A DNA stretch of 64,000 nucleotides from Stella humosa (GTDB lineage: Bacteria > Pseudomonadota > Alphaproteobacteria > ATCC43930 > Allostellaceae): NCBI RefSeq assembly GCF_006738645.1, contig NZ_AP019700.1, forward strand, positions 3,360,001-3,424,000, given 5' to 3'. This document shows positions 9,518 through 15,725 of this stretch, piece by piece. The position numbers and the translations under genes were made by a program. The notes under the pieces are model-generated. The model was not told the DNA's origin, did no database searches, and was given only the letters and a program-made list of their open reading frames with translations. Each line of letters starts with the position of its first letter. The first letter of the stretch is position 1.

Positions 9518-9814
9518 ATGACTGCATTCAACGTCGTGCGCTTCAAGGTCAAGGCCGGCATGGAAGACGCCTTTCTCGACGCCCATCGGACCATCGCCGA
9601 GGGCTGGCCGGGACTGCGGCATGCCAACATCATCAAGACCGGGGACGGGCGGTTCTGCATCATCGCGGAATGGGAGAGCAGCGACCGGCTGGTGGCGGCC
9701 CGGCCGCAGATGATCGCCACGCTCGACAGCTTCCGCGCGACGCTGGAAGACCTGGGTGGCGGGCTGGGCCTGACCGACCCGGTCGGCGGCCCAGTGGTGC
9801 TCGCCATCAAGTAG
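9518..9814 (+). CDS. Antibiotic biosynthesis monooxygenase (ABM) domain protein
   Basis: Small protein of 98 aa with the ferredoxin-like ABM fold pattern: an N-terminal strand 'FNVVRFKVKAGMEDAFLDAH', a central helix-strand with 'GLRHANIIKTGDGRFCIIAEWES', and a C-terminal helix. The start at 9518 has an excellent Shine-Dalgarno (AGGAGGGG, 9508-9515). ABM proteins are cofactor-free dimers that oxidise quinol-like compounds, or act as stress or binding proteins. With no diagnostic active-site residue, only the fold can be claimed. It lies 55 nt after the aldo/keto reductase and is probably the last gene of the importer operon. Confidence 0.75.
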   Translation: MTAFNVVRFKVKAGMEDAFLDAHRTIAEGWPGLRHANIIKTGDGRFCIIAEWESSDRLVAARPQMIATLDSFRATLEDLGGGLGLTDPVGGPVVLAIK

Positions 9815-9822
9815 CACCCCGT

Positions 9823-9891
9823 CGGCCTTGCGGTCGGGGGCGGCCTTGCGGTCGGGGCGGCCTTGCGGTCGGGGCGGCCTTGCGGTCGGGG
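9823..9891. repeat. Tandem 17-bp repeat, four copies
   Basis: Four head-to-tail copies of CGGCCTTGCGGTCGGGG occur at 9823-9840 (one extra G), 9841-9857, 9858-9874 and 9875-9891. The copies are identical apart from that extra G. The array fills most of the 104-nt gap between the ABM gene and the iclR-type regulator. Seventeen is not a multiple of three and no gene spans the array, so it is a non-coding minisatellite. It could alter the leader of the downstream regulator if copy number varies. Confidence 0.9.
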
Positions 9892-9918
9892 TGACAGCGG
9901 GCCACCCATCCTGCGACC

Positions 9919-10752
9919 ATGGCAGCGATGCGCCCGCGTAGCCCAGCCCCCGACAGCACCCCCGGCGTCGAGACCGTCGTCGATGCGGCCCCCATGCGCC
10001 CATCGGTCGTGAAGTCGGCCGCGCGCGTGCTGGAGATCATCGAGTTCTTCGACGAGGTGCGACGCGAGGCTCAGGTGGGCGAGATCGCCAACCGCCTGGG
10101 CTATCCGCAGTCCTCCACCTCGGTGCTGCTGAAGACGCTCGTGAAGCTGGGCTACCTCGACTATGACGGCGCCACGCGCAACTTCCTGCCGACGGCGCGC
10201 GTCGCCCTGCTGGGAAGCTGGCTCGACCAGGGGCCGATCCGCGAGGGCAGCCTGATCCGGATGATCGAGGAGCTGTCGCGCACCACCGCCGACACCGTCA
10301 TCCTGGCCGCGCGCAACGGCATCTATTCGCAATACATCCACGTGGTGCAGGCGCGCACGACCATGCGCTTTCACGTGCCCCAGGGGTCCCGCCGGCTCGT
10401 CGTCTGGTCGGCCACCGGCTATGCGCTGCTGGAGCGGGCCGAGGACGACCTCGTCGGCGCCCTGGTCCGCCGCACCAACTCCGAGGTGGCGCCGCAGCCG
10501 CTGATCGACCGGCGGCAGGTGCTGGAGAATGTCCGCCAGGTGCGCCAGCACGGCTACTTCTTCTCGCGCGGGCTGGTGACGCCGGGCGCGGGCTCGATCG
10601 CGGTCCCCCTGCCCCTCGGCATCGAGCGGCGCGACCGGCCGCTGACCATCGCCGTGTCCGGCCTGCTCGACGATTTCACCCGTCGCGAGGGCCAGATCGT
10701 GGCCGCGATCCGCGACGCCGTGCAGCGCTTCATCGGCCTGGAGAAACCATGA
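9919..10752 (+). CDS. IclR family transcriptional regulator
   Basis: DNA-binding regulator of 277 aa. After a Pro/Ala-rich N-terminal tail of about 30 residues, a winged helix-turn-helix runs from about residue 34 to 95 ('SAARVLEIIEFFDE', then 'VGEIANRLGYPQSSTSVLLKTL' with the recognition helix). The larger C-terminal IclR effector-binding domain follows, with 'GYFFSRGLVTPGAGSIAVPL' near residues 212-235. Its stop overlaps the ATG of the thiolase gene (ATGA), so the regulator is the first gene of the thiolase/DUF35 operon and probably controls it. The promoter would lie in or beside the tandem repeat. Confidence 0.92.
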   Translation: MAAMRPRSPAPDSTPGVETVVDAAPMRPSVVKSAARVLEIIEFFDEVRREAQVGEIANRLGYPQSSTSVLLKTLVKLGYLDYDGATRNFLPTARVALLGSWLDQGPIREGSLIRMIEELSRTTADTVILAARNGIYSQYIHVVQARTTMRFHVPQGSRRLVVWSATGYALLERAEDDLVGALVRRTNSEVAPQPLIDRRQVLENVRQVRQHGYFFSRGLVTPGAGSIAVPLPLGIERRDRPLTIAVSGLLDDFTRREGQIVAAIRDAVQRFIGLEKP

Positions 10753-11918
10753 CTCTCAAGGGGAAAGCCTACATTGCCGGCGCCTACGAGCATCCCACCC
10801 GCCATGCCCCGGACAAGTCTACCGCCCTCCTCCATGCGGAATCCGCGCTGGGGGCGCTGGCCGACGCCGGCCTGTCGCTGTCCGACGTCGACGGCTATTT
10901 CTGCGCGGCCGACGCGCCCGGCGCCAACCCGCTATGGATGGCCGACTATCTGAACCTGCGGCTGCGCTGGCTGGACGGCACAGATGCCGGCGGCTGCTCG
11001 TACCTGACCCATGTCGCCCACGCCACCGCCGCCATCGCCGCCGGCCATTGCGACGTGGCGCTGGTGACGCTGGCCGGGCGGCCGCGCAGCGAGGGCGTGT
11101 CGATCGGCGTCAATCCCCGGGCGGCCGCCCCCGACCGGCCCGACGAGCCGTGGGAAACGGCCTTCCGTCCCAACATCGCCGGCGTCTACGGCCTGTTCGC
11201 CCGGCGCCACATGCTCCAGTACGGCACCACGGCCGAGCAGATGGCGTGGGTCAAGGTCTCGGCCTCGCGCCACGCCCAGCACAATGCGAACGCCTTCCTG
11301 CCCAAGGTCGTGACGGTCGAGGATGTGCTGAACTCGCCGGTCATCGCCGACGGCATCCACCGGCTCGACTGCTGCGTGATCACCGATGGCGGCGGCGCCC
11401 TGGTGCTGGTGAAGCCGGAGATCGCGCGCAGCCTGTCGCGACCGCTGGTGCGGGTGATCGGCACGGGCGAGACGGTGTGGACCCAGGATGGCGGCTATGG
11501 CGACATCACCCGCACCGGCGCCGAGGTCTCCGGCCCAGCCGCTTTTGCCGAAGCGGGCGTGACGCCGGCCGACATCCAGTACGCTTCCATCTACGACAAC
11601 TTCACCATCATGGTGCTGATGCAGCTCGAGGGCCTGGGCTTCTGCGCGCCGGGGGCCGCCGGGCGCTTCGCGGCCGAGGGCAACCTGATCGCCGGCAGCG
11701 GCCGCCTGCCCTGGAATACCGATGGCGGTGGCCTGTGCAACAACCACCCGGCCAATCGCGGGGGCATGACCAAGGTGATCGAGGCCGTCCGACAACTGCG
11801 CGGCGAGGCCCACCCGGCGGTCCAGGTGCCGGGCTGCGGCCTGGCGCTGGCCTGCGGCCCCGGCCGGGTGCTGGGCAGCGGCCACGGCCACGCCACCGTC
11901 ATCCTCGAGCGGGAATAG
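10749..11918 (+). CDS. Thiolase family protein (SCP-x-like, acetyl-CoA acetyltransferase-related)
   Basis: Thiolase-fold protein of 389 aa that resembles the SCP-x/lipid-transfer thiolases often paired with a DUF35 protein. Features include 'ALADAGLSLSDVDGYF' at the N-terminus, the 'TDAGGCSYLTHVAHA' segment where classical thiolases carry the nucleophilic cysteine, and C-terminal 'NTDGGGLCNNHPANRGGM', close to the SCP-x 'N..GG..s.GHP' block but with Asn-His-Pro. Known relatives act on CoA esters of side chains or fatty acids, sometimes as retro-aldolases with the partner. It is translationally coupled to the IclR regulator and lies 4 nt before the DUF35 gene. Substrate unknown. Confidence 0.87.
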   Translation: MTLKGKAYIAGAYEHPTRHAPDKSTALLHAESALGALADAGLSLSDVDGYFCAADAPGANPLWMADYLNLRLRWLDGTDAGGCSYLTHVAHATAAIAAGHCDVALVTLAGRPRSEGVSIGVNPRAAAPDRPDEPWETAFRPNIAGVYGLFARRHMLQYGTTAEQMAWVKVSASRHAQHNANAFLPKVVTVEDVLNSPVIADGIHRLDCCVITDGGGALVLVKPEIARSLSRPLVRVIGTGETVWTQDGGYGDITRTGAEVSGPAAFAEAGVTPADIQYASIYDNFTIMVLMQLEGLGFCAPGAAGRFAAEGNLIAGSGRLPWNTDGGGLCNNHPANRGGMTKVIEAVRQLRGEAHPAVQVPGCGLALACGPGRVLGSGHGHATVILERE

Positions 11919-11922
11919 ACCG

Positions 11923-12327
11923 ATGACCGACACGCCCACCGCCGCCGACGCCATCGCCGCGCAGGCCGCGAGCCATCCCGAAATCCGCCCCTTTTGGCAG
12001 GCCGCGGCCGAGGGCCGCTTCGTGCTGGCCTTCTGCACCGCCTGCGGCAAGCCGCACTGGTATCCGCGCGCCATCTGCCCGCTGTGCGGCCATGGCGGGA
12101 TCGAGTGGCGGCCGGCATCTGGCCGCGGCACGATCTACAGCGTCAGCGTCCTGCGCCGGGCCAACCCGCCTTACGCGCTGGCCTATGTCACGCTGGAGGA
12201 AGGACCGACGATGATGACCAACATCGTCGACTGCGACCTGGACGAACTGGCGATCGGCCAGCCGGTGAAGGTGGCGCTGCGGCGCCAGTCGACCGGCCTT
12301 ACGGTGCCGATGTTCACGCCGCAATGA
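11923..12327 (+). CDS. DUF35 / OB-fold Zn-ribbon acyl-CoA-associated protein
   Basis: Protein of 134 aa with the two-part DUF35 layout. The N-terminal rubredoxin-like zinc ribbon has cysteines at residues 38, 41, 52 and 55 ('FCTACGKPHWYPRAICPLCG'). A C-terminal OB-fold contains 'GRGTIYSVSVLRR' and 'YVTLEEGPTMMTNIVDCD'. These proteins bind acyl-CoA and partner thiolase-like enzymes, as in steroid side-chain retro-aldolases. The gene begins 4 nt after the thiolase stop, so the pair very likely forms one complex. Confidence 0.9.
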   Translation: MTDTPTAADAIAAQAASHPEIRPFWQAAAEGRFVLAFCTACGKPHWYPRAICPLCGHGGIEWRPASGRGTIYSVSVLRRANPPYALAYVTLEEGPTMMTNIVDCDLDELAIGQPVKVALRRQSTGLTVPMFTPQ

Positions 12328-12338
12328 TGCCCTTGCGT

Positions 12339-12377
12339 TCCGGCAATACGCCGCCAACTATAAGGCATGTTGCCGGA
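12339..12377 (+). promoter_or_regulatory. Candidate promoter with flanking inverted repeat for the toxin-antitoxin operon
   Basis: A perfect 8-bp inverted repeat, TCCGGCAA (12339-12346) and TTGCCGGA (12370-12377), brackets a -10-like TATAAG (12359-12364). The -35 is weak; the nearest TTG is TTGCGT at 12333, with long spacing. The arrangement suits autorepression by the antitoxin, as known for other toxin-antitoxin modules. This is inference from layout only. Confidence 0.4.
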
Positions 12378-12393
12378 CAGGAAGGGACGCCCA

Positions 12394-12828
12394 ATGTCGG
12401 CGGTGATCGAGGAAGTGGCTCGCAAGCTAGGGGGATTGCCGGTGCTGGGAAGCACCGTCCGATCGCCGGCCGATTTGGCGTTGATAGTGCGCAACCGCAT
12501 TCCCCTCGCGGCACTCAAGGGATTGGCGCAGGCGGGCCTTACCGAGAGCGAAATCGAGCGCTTCGTCATTCCTCAAAGAACCCGTCGGCATCGGGCGGAT
12601 AGAAACCAGCCGCTGACAATTGACGAGTCTGATCGGGCAGTGCGGGTGCTTCGCATCCAGACCATCGCCGAAGACACCTTCGGCAATCAGACCAAGGCTC
12701 ACACCTGGCTGCGCCGGCCACTGGCAGAACTGTGTGGGGAAACGCCGCTGGACGTGGCGCAGACGGAAGTCGGTGCCCGCATCATCGAGACCATCCTGGG
12801 CAAGATCGCGTGGGGCGCGGCTGCCTGA
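12394..12828 (+). CDS. Xre/MbcA/ParS-type antitoxin (DUF2384)
   Basis: Antitoxin of 144 aa. The C-terminal half (about residues 80-144) matches the DUF2384 toxin-binding domain: 'AEDTFGNQTKAHTWLRRPLAELCGETPLDVAQTEVGARIIETIL', with the conserved Phe-Gly, Trp-Leu, Pro-Leu and Thr-x-x-Gly positions. The N-terminal half, about 75 residues, is helical and should hold the Xre-like DNA-binding part. ATG 12394 is preceded by AGGAAGGG; an in-frame ATG at 12367 is possible but has no ribosome site. It overlaps the toxin gene by 1 nt (TGATG). Base composition here looks less GC-rich than in the flanking genes, in keeping with transfer. Confidence 0.87.
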   Translation: MSAVIEEVARKLGGLPVLGSTVRSPADLALIVRNRIPLAALKGLAQAGLTESEIERFVIPQRTRRHRADRNQPLTIDESDRAVRVLRIQTIAEDTFGNQTKAHTWLRRPLAELCGETPLDVAQTEVGARIIETILGKIAWGAAA

Positions 12829-13289
12829 TGGTGCTTTGGCGTCTGTCGGGCCGACAGCATGCGCTGTCGTTCGATGGCGGCTATGGCCTGCTGCTGGAGG
12901 GGCGGTGGAACACGATCGGGCATGCGGTCACCTACTCCGCGACCTCTCCCTCGCTATGCGTTCTGGAGAAGCTTGTTCACGTCGAAGATCCAACTTTGCT
13001 CCCGGAACTCGTGATGGTGCGCTACCAGGTCCCTGACGACATGATTGCCGAATCTGTGGAACTGGCGGAGATGCCAGACGCATGGCGGCGCCAGCAGGCG
13101 TGGACACAGCAGTATGGCGATCGCTGGCACCGCGCGTTGAGAGCGCCGATGCTGCGTGTGCCCTCGGCGATCGTGCCGCTGGACGGATCACCCGACATGA
13201 ACGTGCTGATCAACCACCGCCACCCCGCCGTCGCCGCCATTGCCGTTGCTGCGGCCGAGCCCTTCGCGCTGGATCCTCGATTGCTCTGA
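12828..13289 (+). CDS. RES domain toxin
   Basis: Toxin of 153 aa of the RES family, named for conserved Arg, Glu and Ser residues. Known members ADP-ribosylate a target or degrade NAD+. Here the N-terminal 'LWRL' (Arg5), 'GRWNTIGHAVTY' (Arg26, Tyr36) and 'SLCVLEKLVH' (Glu47) are visible, with the C-terminal 'NVLINHRHP' motif around residues 125-133. Length and motif order fit an intact toxin. The ATG is embedded in the antitoxin stop, giving the antitoxin-first order usual for RES-Xre modules. It is not related to the metabolic genes on either side. Confidence 0.88.
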   Translation: MVLWRLSGRQHALSFDGGYGLLLEGRWNTIGHAVTYSATSPSLCVLEKLVHVEDPTLLPELVMVRYQVPDDMIAESVELAEMPDAWRRQQAWTQQYGDRWHRALRAPMLRVPSAIVPLDGSPDMNVLINHRHPAVAAIAVAAAEPFALDPRLL

Positions 13290-13308
13290 TGGGCAACCCC
13301 TATAGTAT
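13281..13308 (+). promoter_or_regulatory. Possible promoter for the monooxygenase operon
   Basis: TTGCTC (13281-13286) and TAGTAT (13303-13308) are separated by 16 nt, and the -35 overlaps the last codons of the RES toxin. This matches a weak sigma-70 pattern 44 nt before the monooxygenase start. Support is modest. Confidence 0.28.
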
Positions 13309-13351
13309 CTGCTCGATCCTCGCCCTTCCCCCCCGCACGAGGTCCATGCGG

Positions 13352-14389
13352 ATGACGATTGCGAAGGCGCCGCTGCGCCTGGGTTTCTTCACGCGCGTGC
13401 TGGATGTCGCCGAGCCGGCCGAGCGCTACCGGCTGGGGATGGAGCAGATCATCCATGCCGAGCGCTGCGGCTTCGATTCCGCCTGGGTCGCCCAGCATCA
13501 CTTCCATGTCGACGAGGGCGGGTTGCCCGCCCCCTTCGTCTTCCTGGCGCAGGTGGCAGCCCGGACGACGCGCATCCGCCTCGGGACCGGGATCGTCACC
13601 CTGCCGCTCGAGCTGCCGATCCGGGTGGCGGAGGACGCGGCCGTGCTGGACCTGATGTCGGGCGGGCGGCTGGAGGTCGGCATCGGACCGGGCGGCAACC
13701 TGACCGCCTTCCAGGCGTTTGCGCTGGATAGCGCCCAGCGCGCGACCCTATTCGCCGCGCACCGCGGGGTCCTGGTCGATGCTTGGGCGGACCGGCCGCT
13801 GCCCGGCGGCGATCGCCTCTACCCACCCCGCCCATCGCTCGTCGACCGCATCTGGCAGGCGACCTTCACCGTCGAGGGCGCCCGGCGGGCCGGCGCCGAC
13901 GGCGATGGGCTCATGCTCTCGCGCACCCAGCCGCGACCGGAAGCGACACCGGCGATCGGGCTCGACGCCATCCAGAACCCGATGATCGACGCCTACCTGG
14001 CAGCGCTTCCACCGGGCCGCGCGCCGCGCATCCTGGCGTCGCGCACCGTCTTCGTCGCCGACGAGCGCCACGACGCGGCCCGCTTCGCACAAGCCGGCTA
14101 TGCCCGCATGCGCGACCGGCTGGCCGCCACCGACCCGAAAGTCGCTGGCCAGACGGTCGACGAACTGATTGCCACCGGCGACGTCCACATGGGCACGCCG
14201 GACGAGGTGATCGCGTCCCTTGCCACCGACACCACGCTCGCGCGGGCGACAGACCTGGCCGTCCAGGTCCATTCGGTGGACCCGCCGCACCCCTTCGTGC
14301 TGCGCTCGATCGAGCTGGTGGCCGAAGTGGTGGCACCGGCCCTCGGCTGGCAGCGGGACGGCGCCGACAGCGTGCGCCAGGTCGCGTGA
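13352..14389 (+). CDS. LLM class flavin-dependent monooxygenase (luciferase-like)
   Basis: FMN-dependent luciferase-like monooxygenase of 345 aa, TIM barrel. Visible family segments are 'LRLGFFTRVLD' at the N-terminus, 'GFDSAWVAQHHFHVDEGGLPAPFVFLAQVAART' (about residues 45-77), the 'TGIVTLPLELPIRVAEDAAVLDLMSGGRLEVGIGPG' block and 'GTPDEVI' near residue 285. ATG 13352 is chosen because GAGG lies 9 nt upstream; ATG 13346 is the alternative. It resembles the family annotated as putative FMN-dependent luciferase-like monooxygenase, KPN_01858 type, which recurs beside the two CMD/AhpD-fold proteins that follow here. The three probably handle one oxidative reaction; the substrate is unknown. Confidence 0.9.
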   Translation: MTIAKAPLRLGFFTRVLDVAEPAERYRLGMEQIIHAERCGFDSAWVAQHHFHVDEGGLPAPFVFLAQVAARTTRIRLGTGIVTLPLELPIRVAEDAAVLDLMSGGRLEVGIGPGGNLTAFQAFALDSAQRATLFAAHRGVLVDAWADRPLPGGDRLYPPRPSLVDRIWQATFTVEGARRAGADGDGLMLSRTQPRPEATPAIGLDAIQNPMIDAYLAALPPGRAPRILASRTVFVADERHDAARFAQAGYARMRDRLAATDPKVAGQTVDELIATGDVHMGTPDEVIASLATDTTLARATDLAVQVHSVDPPHPFVLRSIELVAEVVAPALGWQRDGADSVRQVA

Positions 14390-14424
14390 CCCGGCCCCAA
14401 CCGCAGAATCGGAGACCGCCGCTC

Positions 14425-15021
14425 ATGAGCGACATCGACGTCATCGACCGGCTGCTCGGCATCGCGCCCGGCTCGGCGCTGGATCGCATCCGCGCCACCC
14501 GCACGGAGGCGCGGGCCCAGGCCCAGGCCAGCTATCGCGCCCTGTTCAACCCGGACGACATGGCTGGCATCGCCCAGCAGGAGCGGCTGGCGGTCGCCGC
14601 CTTCGTCGTCGGCCTGCATGGACAATCAGCCGTGACCGAACATTATGCCGGCGCTCTGGCGGCAGCGGGTGCCACCCCGGCACTGGCCGATGCGGTCGCA
14701 GCGGCGGCCAAGGCCGCAACCGGGCAAGGCCCCTATGGCAGCTACCCGGCCGGGCCGCTCTCGGTGGAGGACCAGCCGGGCGCCACCTGGCGGGTCGACG
14801 GCAGGATCGCCCCCATCCTGGGTCCGCGCCTGACGGCTGCCTTCGAGCATATGCACCTGCTGATCCTGCACCCGCGGGATGCCGGCCCGACCGCACTCCA
14901 GGCGCTGCTCGACGCCGGCTGGACGACGACCGATGTCGTCACCCTGTCGCAGATCGCGGCCTTCCTCGCCTTCCAGGTGCGCGTCGTGGCCGGCCTCGGC
15001 GCGCTCGCCACCCGCCTCTGA
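14425..15021 (+). CDS. CMD-domain protein lacking all cysteines (Avi_7170-like)
   Basis: All-helical protein of 198 aa that fits the carboxymuconolactone decarboxylase/AhpD-like fold and resembles the 'CMD domain protein, Avi_7170' family by size and neighbours. It contains no cysteine at all, so it cannot carry the CxxC peroxidatic pair of AhpD-type enzymes. The adjacent paralogue does carry that pair. Conserved-looking patches are 'QERLAVAAFVVGLHG' (about residues 51-65) and 'WTTTDVVTLSQIAAFLAFQVRVVAGL' near the C-terminus. Start 14425 has GGAG about 10 nt upstream. It is likely a structural or regulatory partner in a hetero-oligomer. Confidence 0.82.
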   Translation: MSDIDVIDRLLGIAPGSALDRIRATRTEARAQAQASYRALFNPDDMAGIAQQERLAVAAFVVGLHGQSAVTEHYAGALAAAGATPALADAVAAAAKAATGQGPYGSYPAGPLSVEDQPGATWRVDGRIAPILGPRLTAAFEHMHLLILHPRDAGPTALQALLDAGWTTTDVVTLSQIAAFLAFQVRVVAGLGALATRL

Positions 15022-15038
15022 CCCCTGGAGGTCCTCCA

Positions 15039-15647
15039 ATGACCGACACCACCCTGGTGCCGCCGCCGCACGTCGTGCCCACCGTCTTCACCCGCGACCA
15101 GCTCGACTGGCTGCCCTGGCTGGAGCCGCTGCCGGTCGAGGAACTGACCGACCGCCATTTCGCCGGGCTGGTAGACGCATCCCGCGCCAACTCGGCCTAT
15201 TTCCGCCTGCTCGTGCGCGACCCGGACGTGCTGGGTGCCCGCACGCGCACCGACAAGGACATCTTCTACAACCCCGAGGCCGGCCTGCCGCGGGCCGAGC
15301 GCGAGCTGGCGGCCGCGGCGGCATCGCGCCTCAACGGCTGCATCTATTGCGCCTCGGTGCATGCGCGCTTCGCCGTCACCTTTTCCAAGCGCGAGGCCGA
15401 CGTCCAGAAGCTGCTGGACGATGGCGTCGGCGTCGACCTGGGCGAGCGCTGGAACGCCATCGTCGCCGCCGCGGTGGCGCTGACGACGACGCCGATCACC
15501 TTCGGCCCCGCCCATGTCGACCGCCTGCGCGCAGCCCGGCTCGACGACGCGGCTGTAGCCGACGTGATCCAGGCCGCGGCCTTCTTCAACTGGGCCAATC
15601 GGCTGATGCTGTCCCTGGGCGAGCCGGCCTCGCCCCCCGCCGGATAG
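15039..15647 (+). CDS. Alkylhydroperoxidase-domain protein with AhpD-type active site (Avi_7169-like)
   Basis: Protein of 202 aa with a clear AhpD active site: Glu89, Cys101-x-x-Cys104 and His108. The spacing is 12, 3 and 4, as in mycobacterial AhpD. The core 'ASRLNGCIYCASVHARFA' is preceded by about 90 residues containing 'YFRLLVRDPDVLGART', the helix bundle typical of the peroxidase-related family that sits beside the KPN_01858-type monooxygenase. A strong GGAGG precedes the start. Expected role: thiol-dependent peroxide reduction, protecting or completing the flavin monooxygenase reaction. It lies 17 nt after the cysteine-less CMD gene. Confidence 0.9.
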   Translation: MTDTTLVPPPHVVPTVFTRDQLDWLPWLEPLPVEELTDRHFAGLVDASRANSAYFRLLVRDPDVLGARTRTDKDIFYNPEAGLPRAERELAAAAASRLNGCIYCASVHARFAVTFSKREADVQKLLDDGVGVDLGERWNAIVAAAVALTTTPITFGPAHVDRLRAARLDDAAVADVIQAAAFFNWANRLMLSLGEPASPPAG

Positions 15648-15688
15648 CGCCCGCCGAGCAGCGGCGCCAGGTACGCCACAAAAGTGAC

Positions 15689-15701
15689 TTGCATGATGCA
15701 A
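15689..15701 (+). promoter_or_regulatory. 13-bp palindromic operator candidate upstream of the MATE gene
   Basis: TTGCAT-G-ATGCAA is a perfect palindrome around one central base, 24 nt before the MATE exporter start. It overlaps a likely -10 region (CATAGT at 15703-15708). Such TTGC..GCAA palindromes are typical targets of MarR-family repressors, which often control efflux pumps. No MarR-type gene is present in this window, so the regulator would be encoded elsewhere. Confidence 0.45.
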
Positions 15702-15725
15702 TCATAGTCGCGCATCCTCGCGGCC

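Noticed and set aside
9485-10551. Arg/Pro-rich frames reading through the 17-bp tandem repeat on the minus strand
   Set aside because: The apparent 'repeat protein' segments come from the minisatellite. The frames overlap the ABM and IclR genes antisense and have no start signal.
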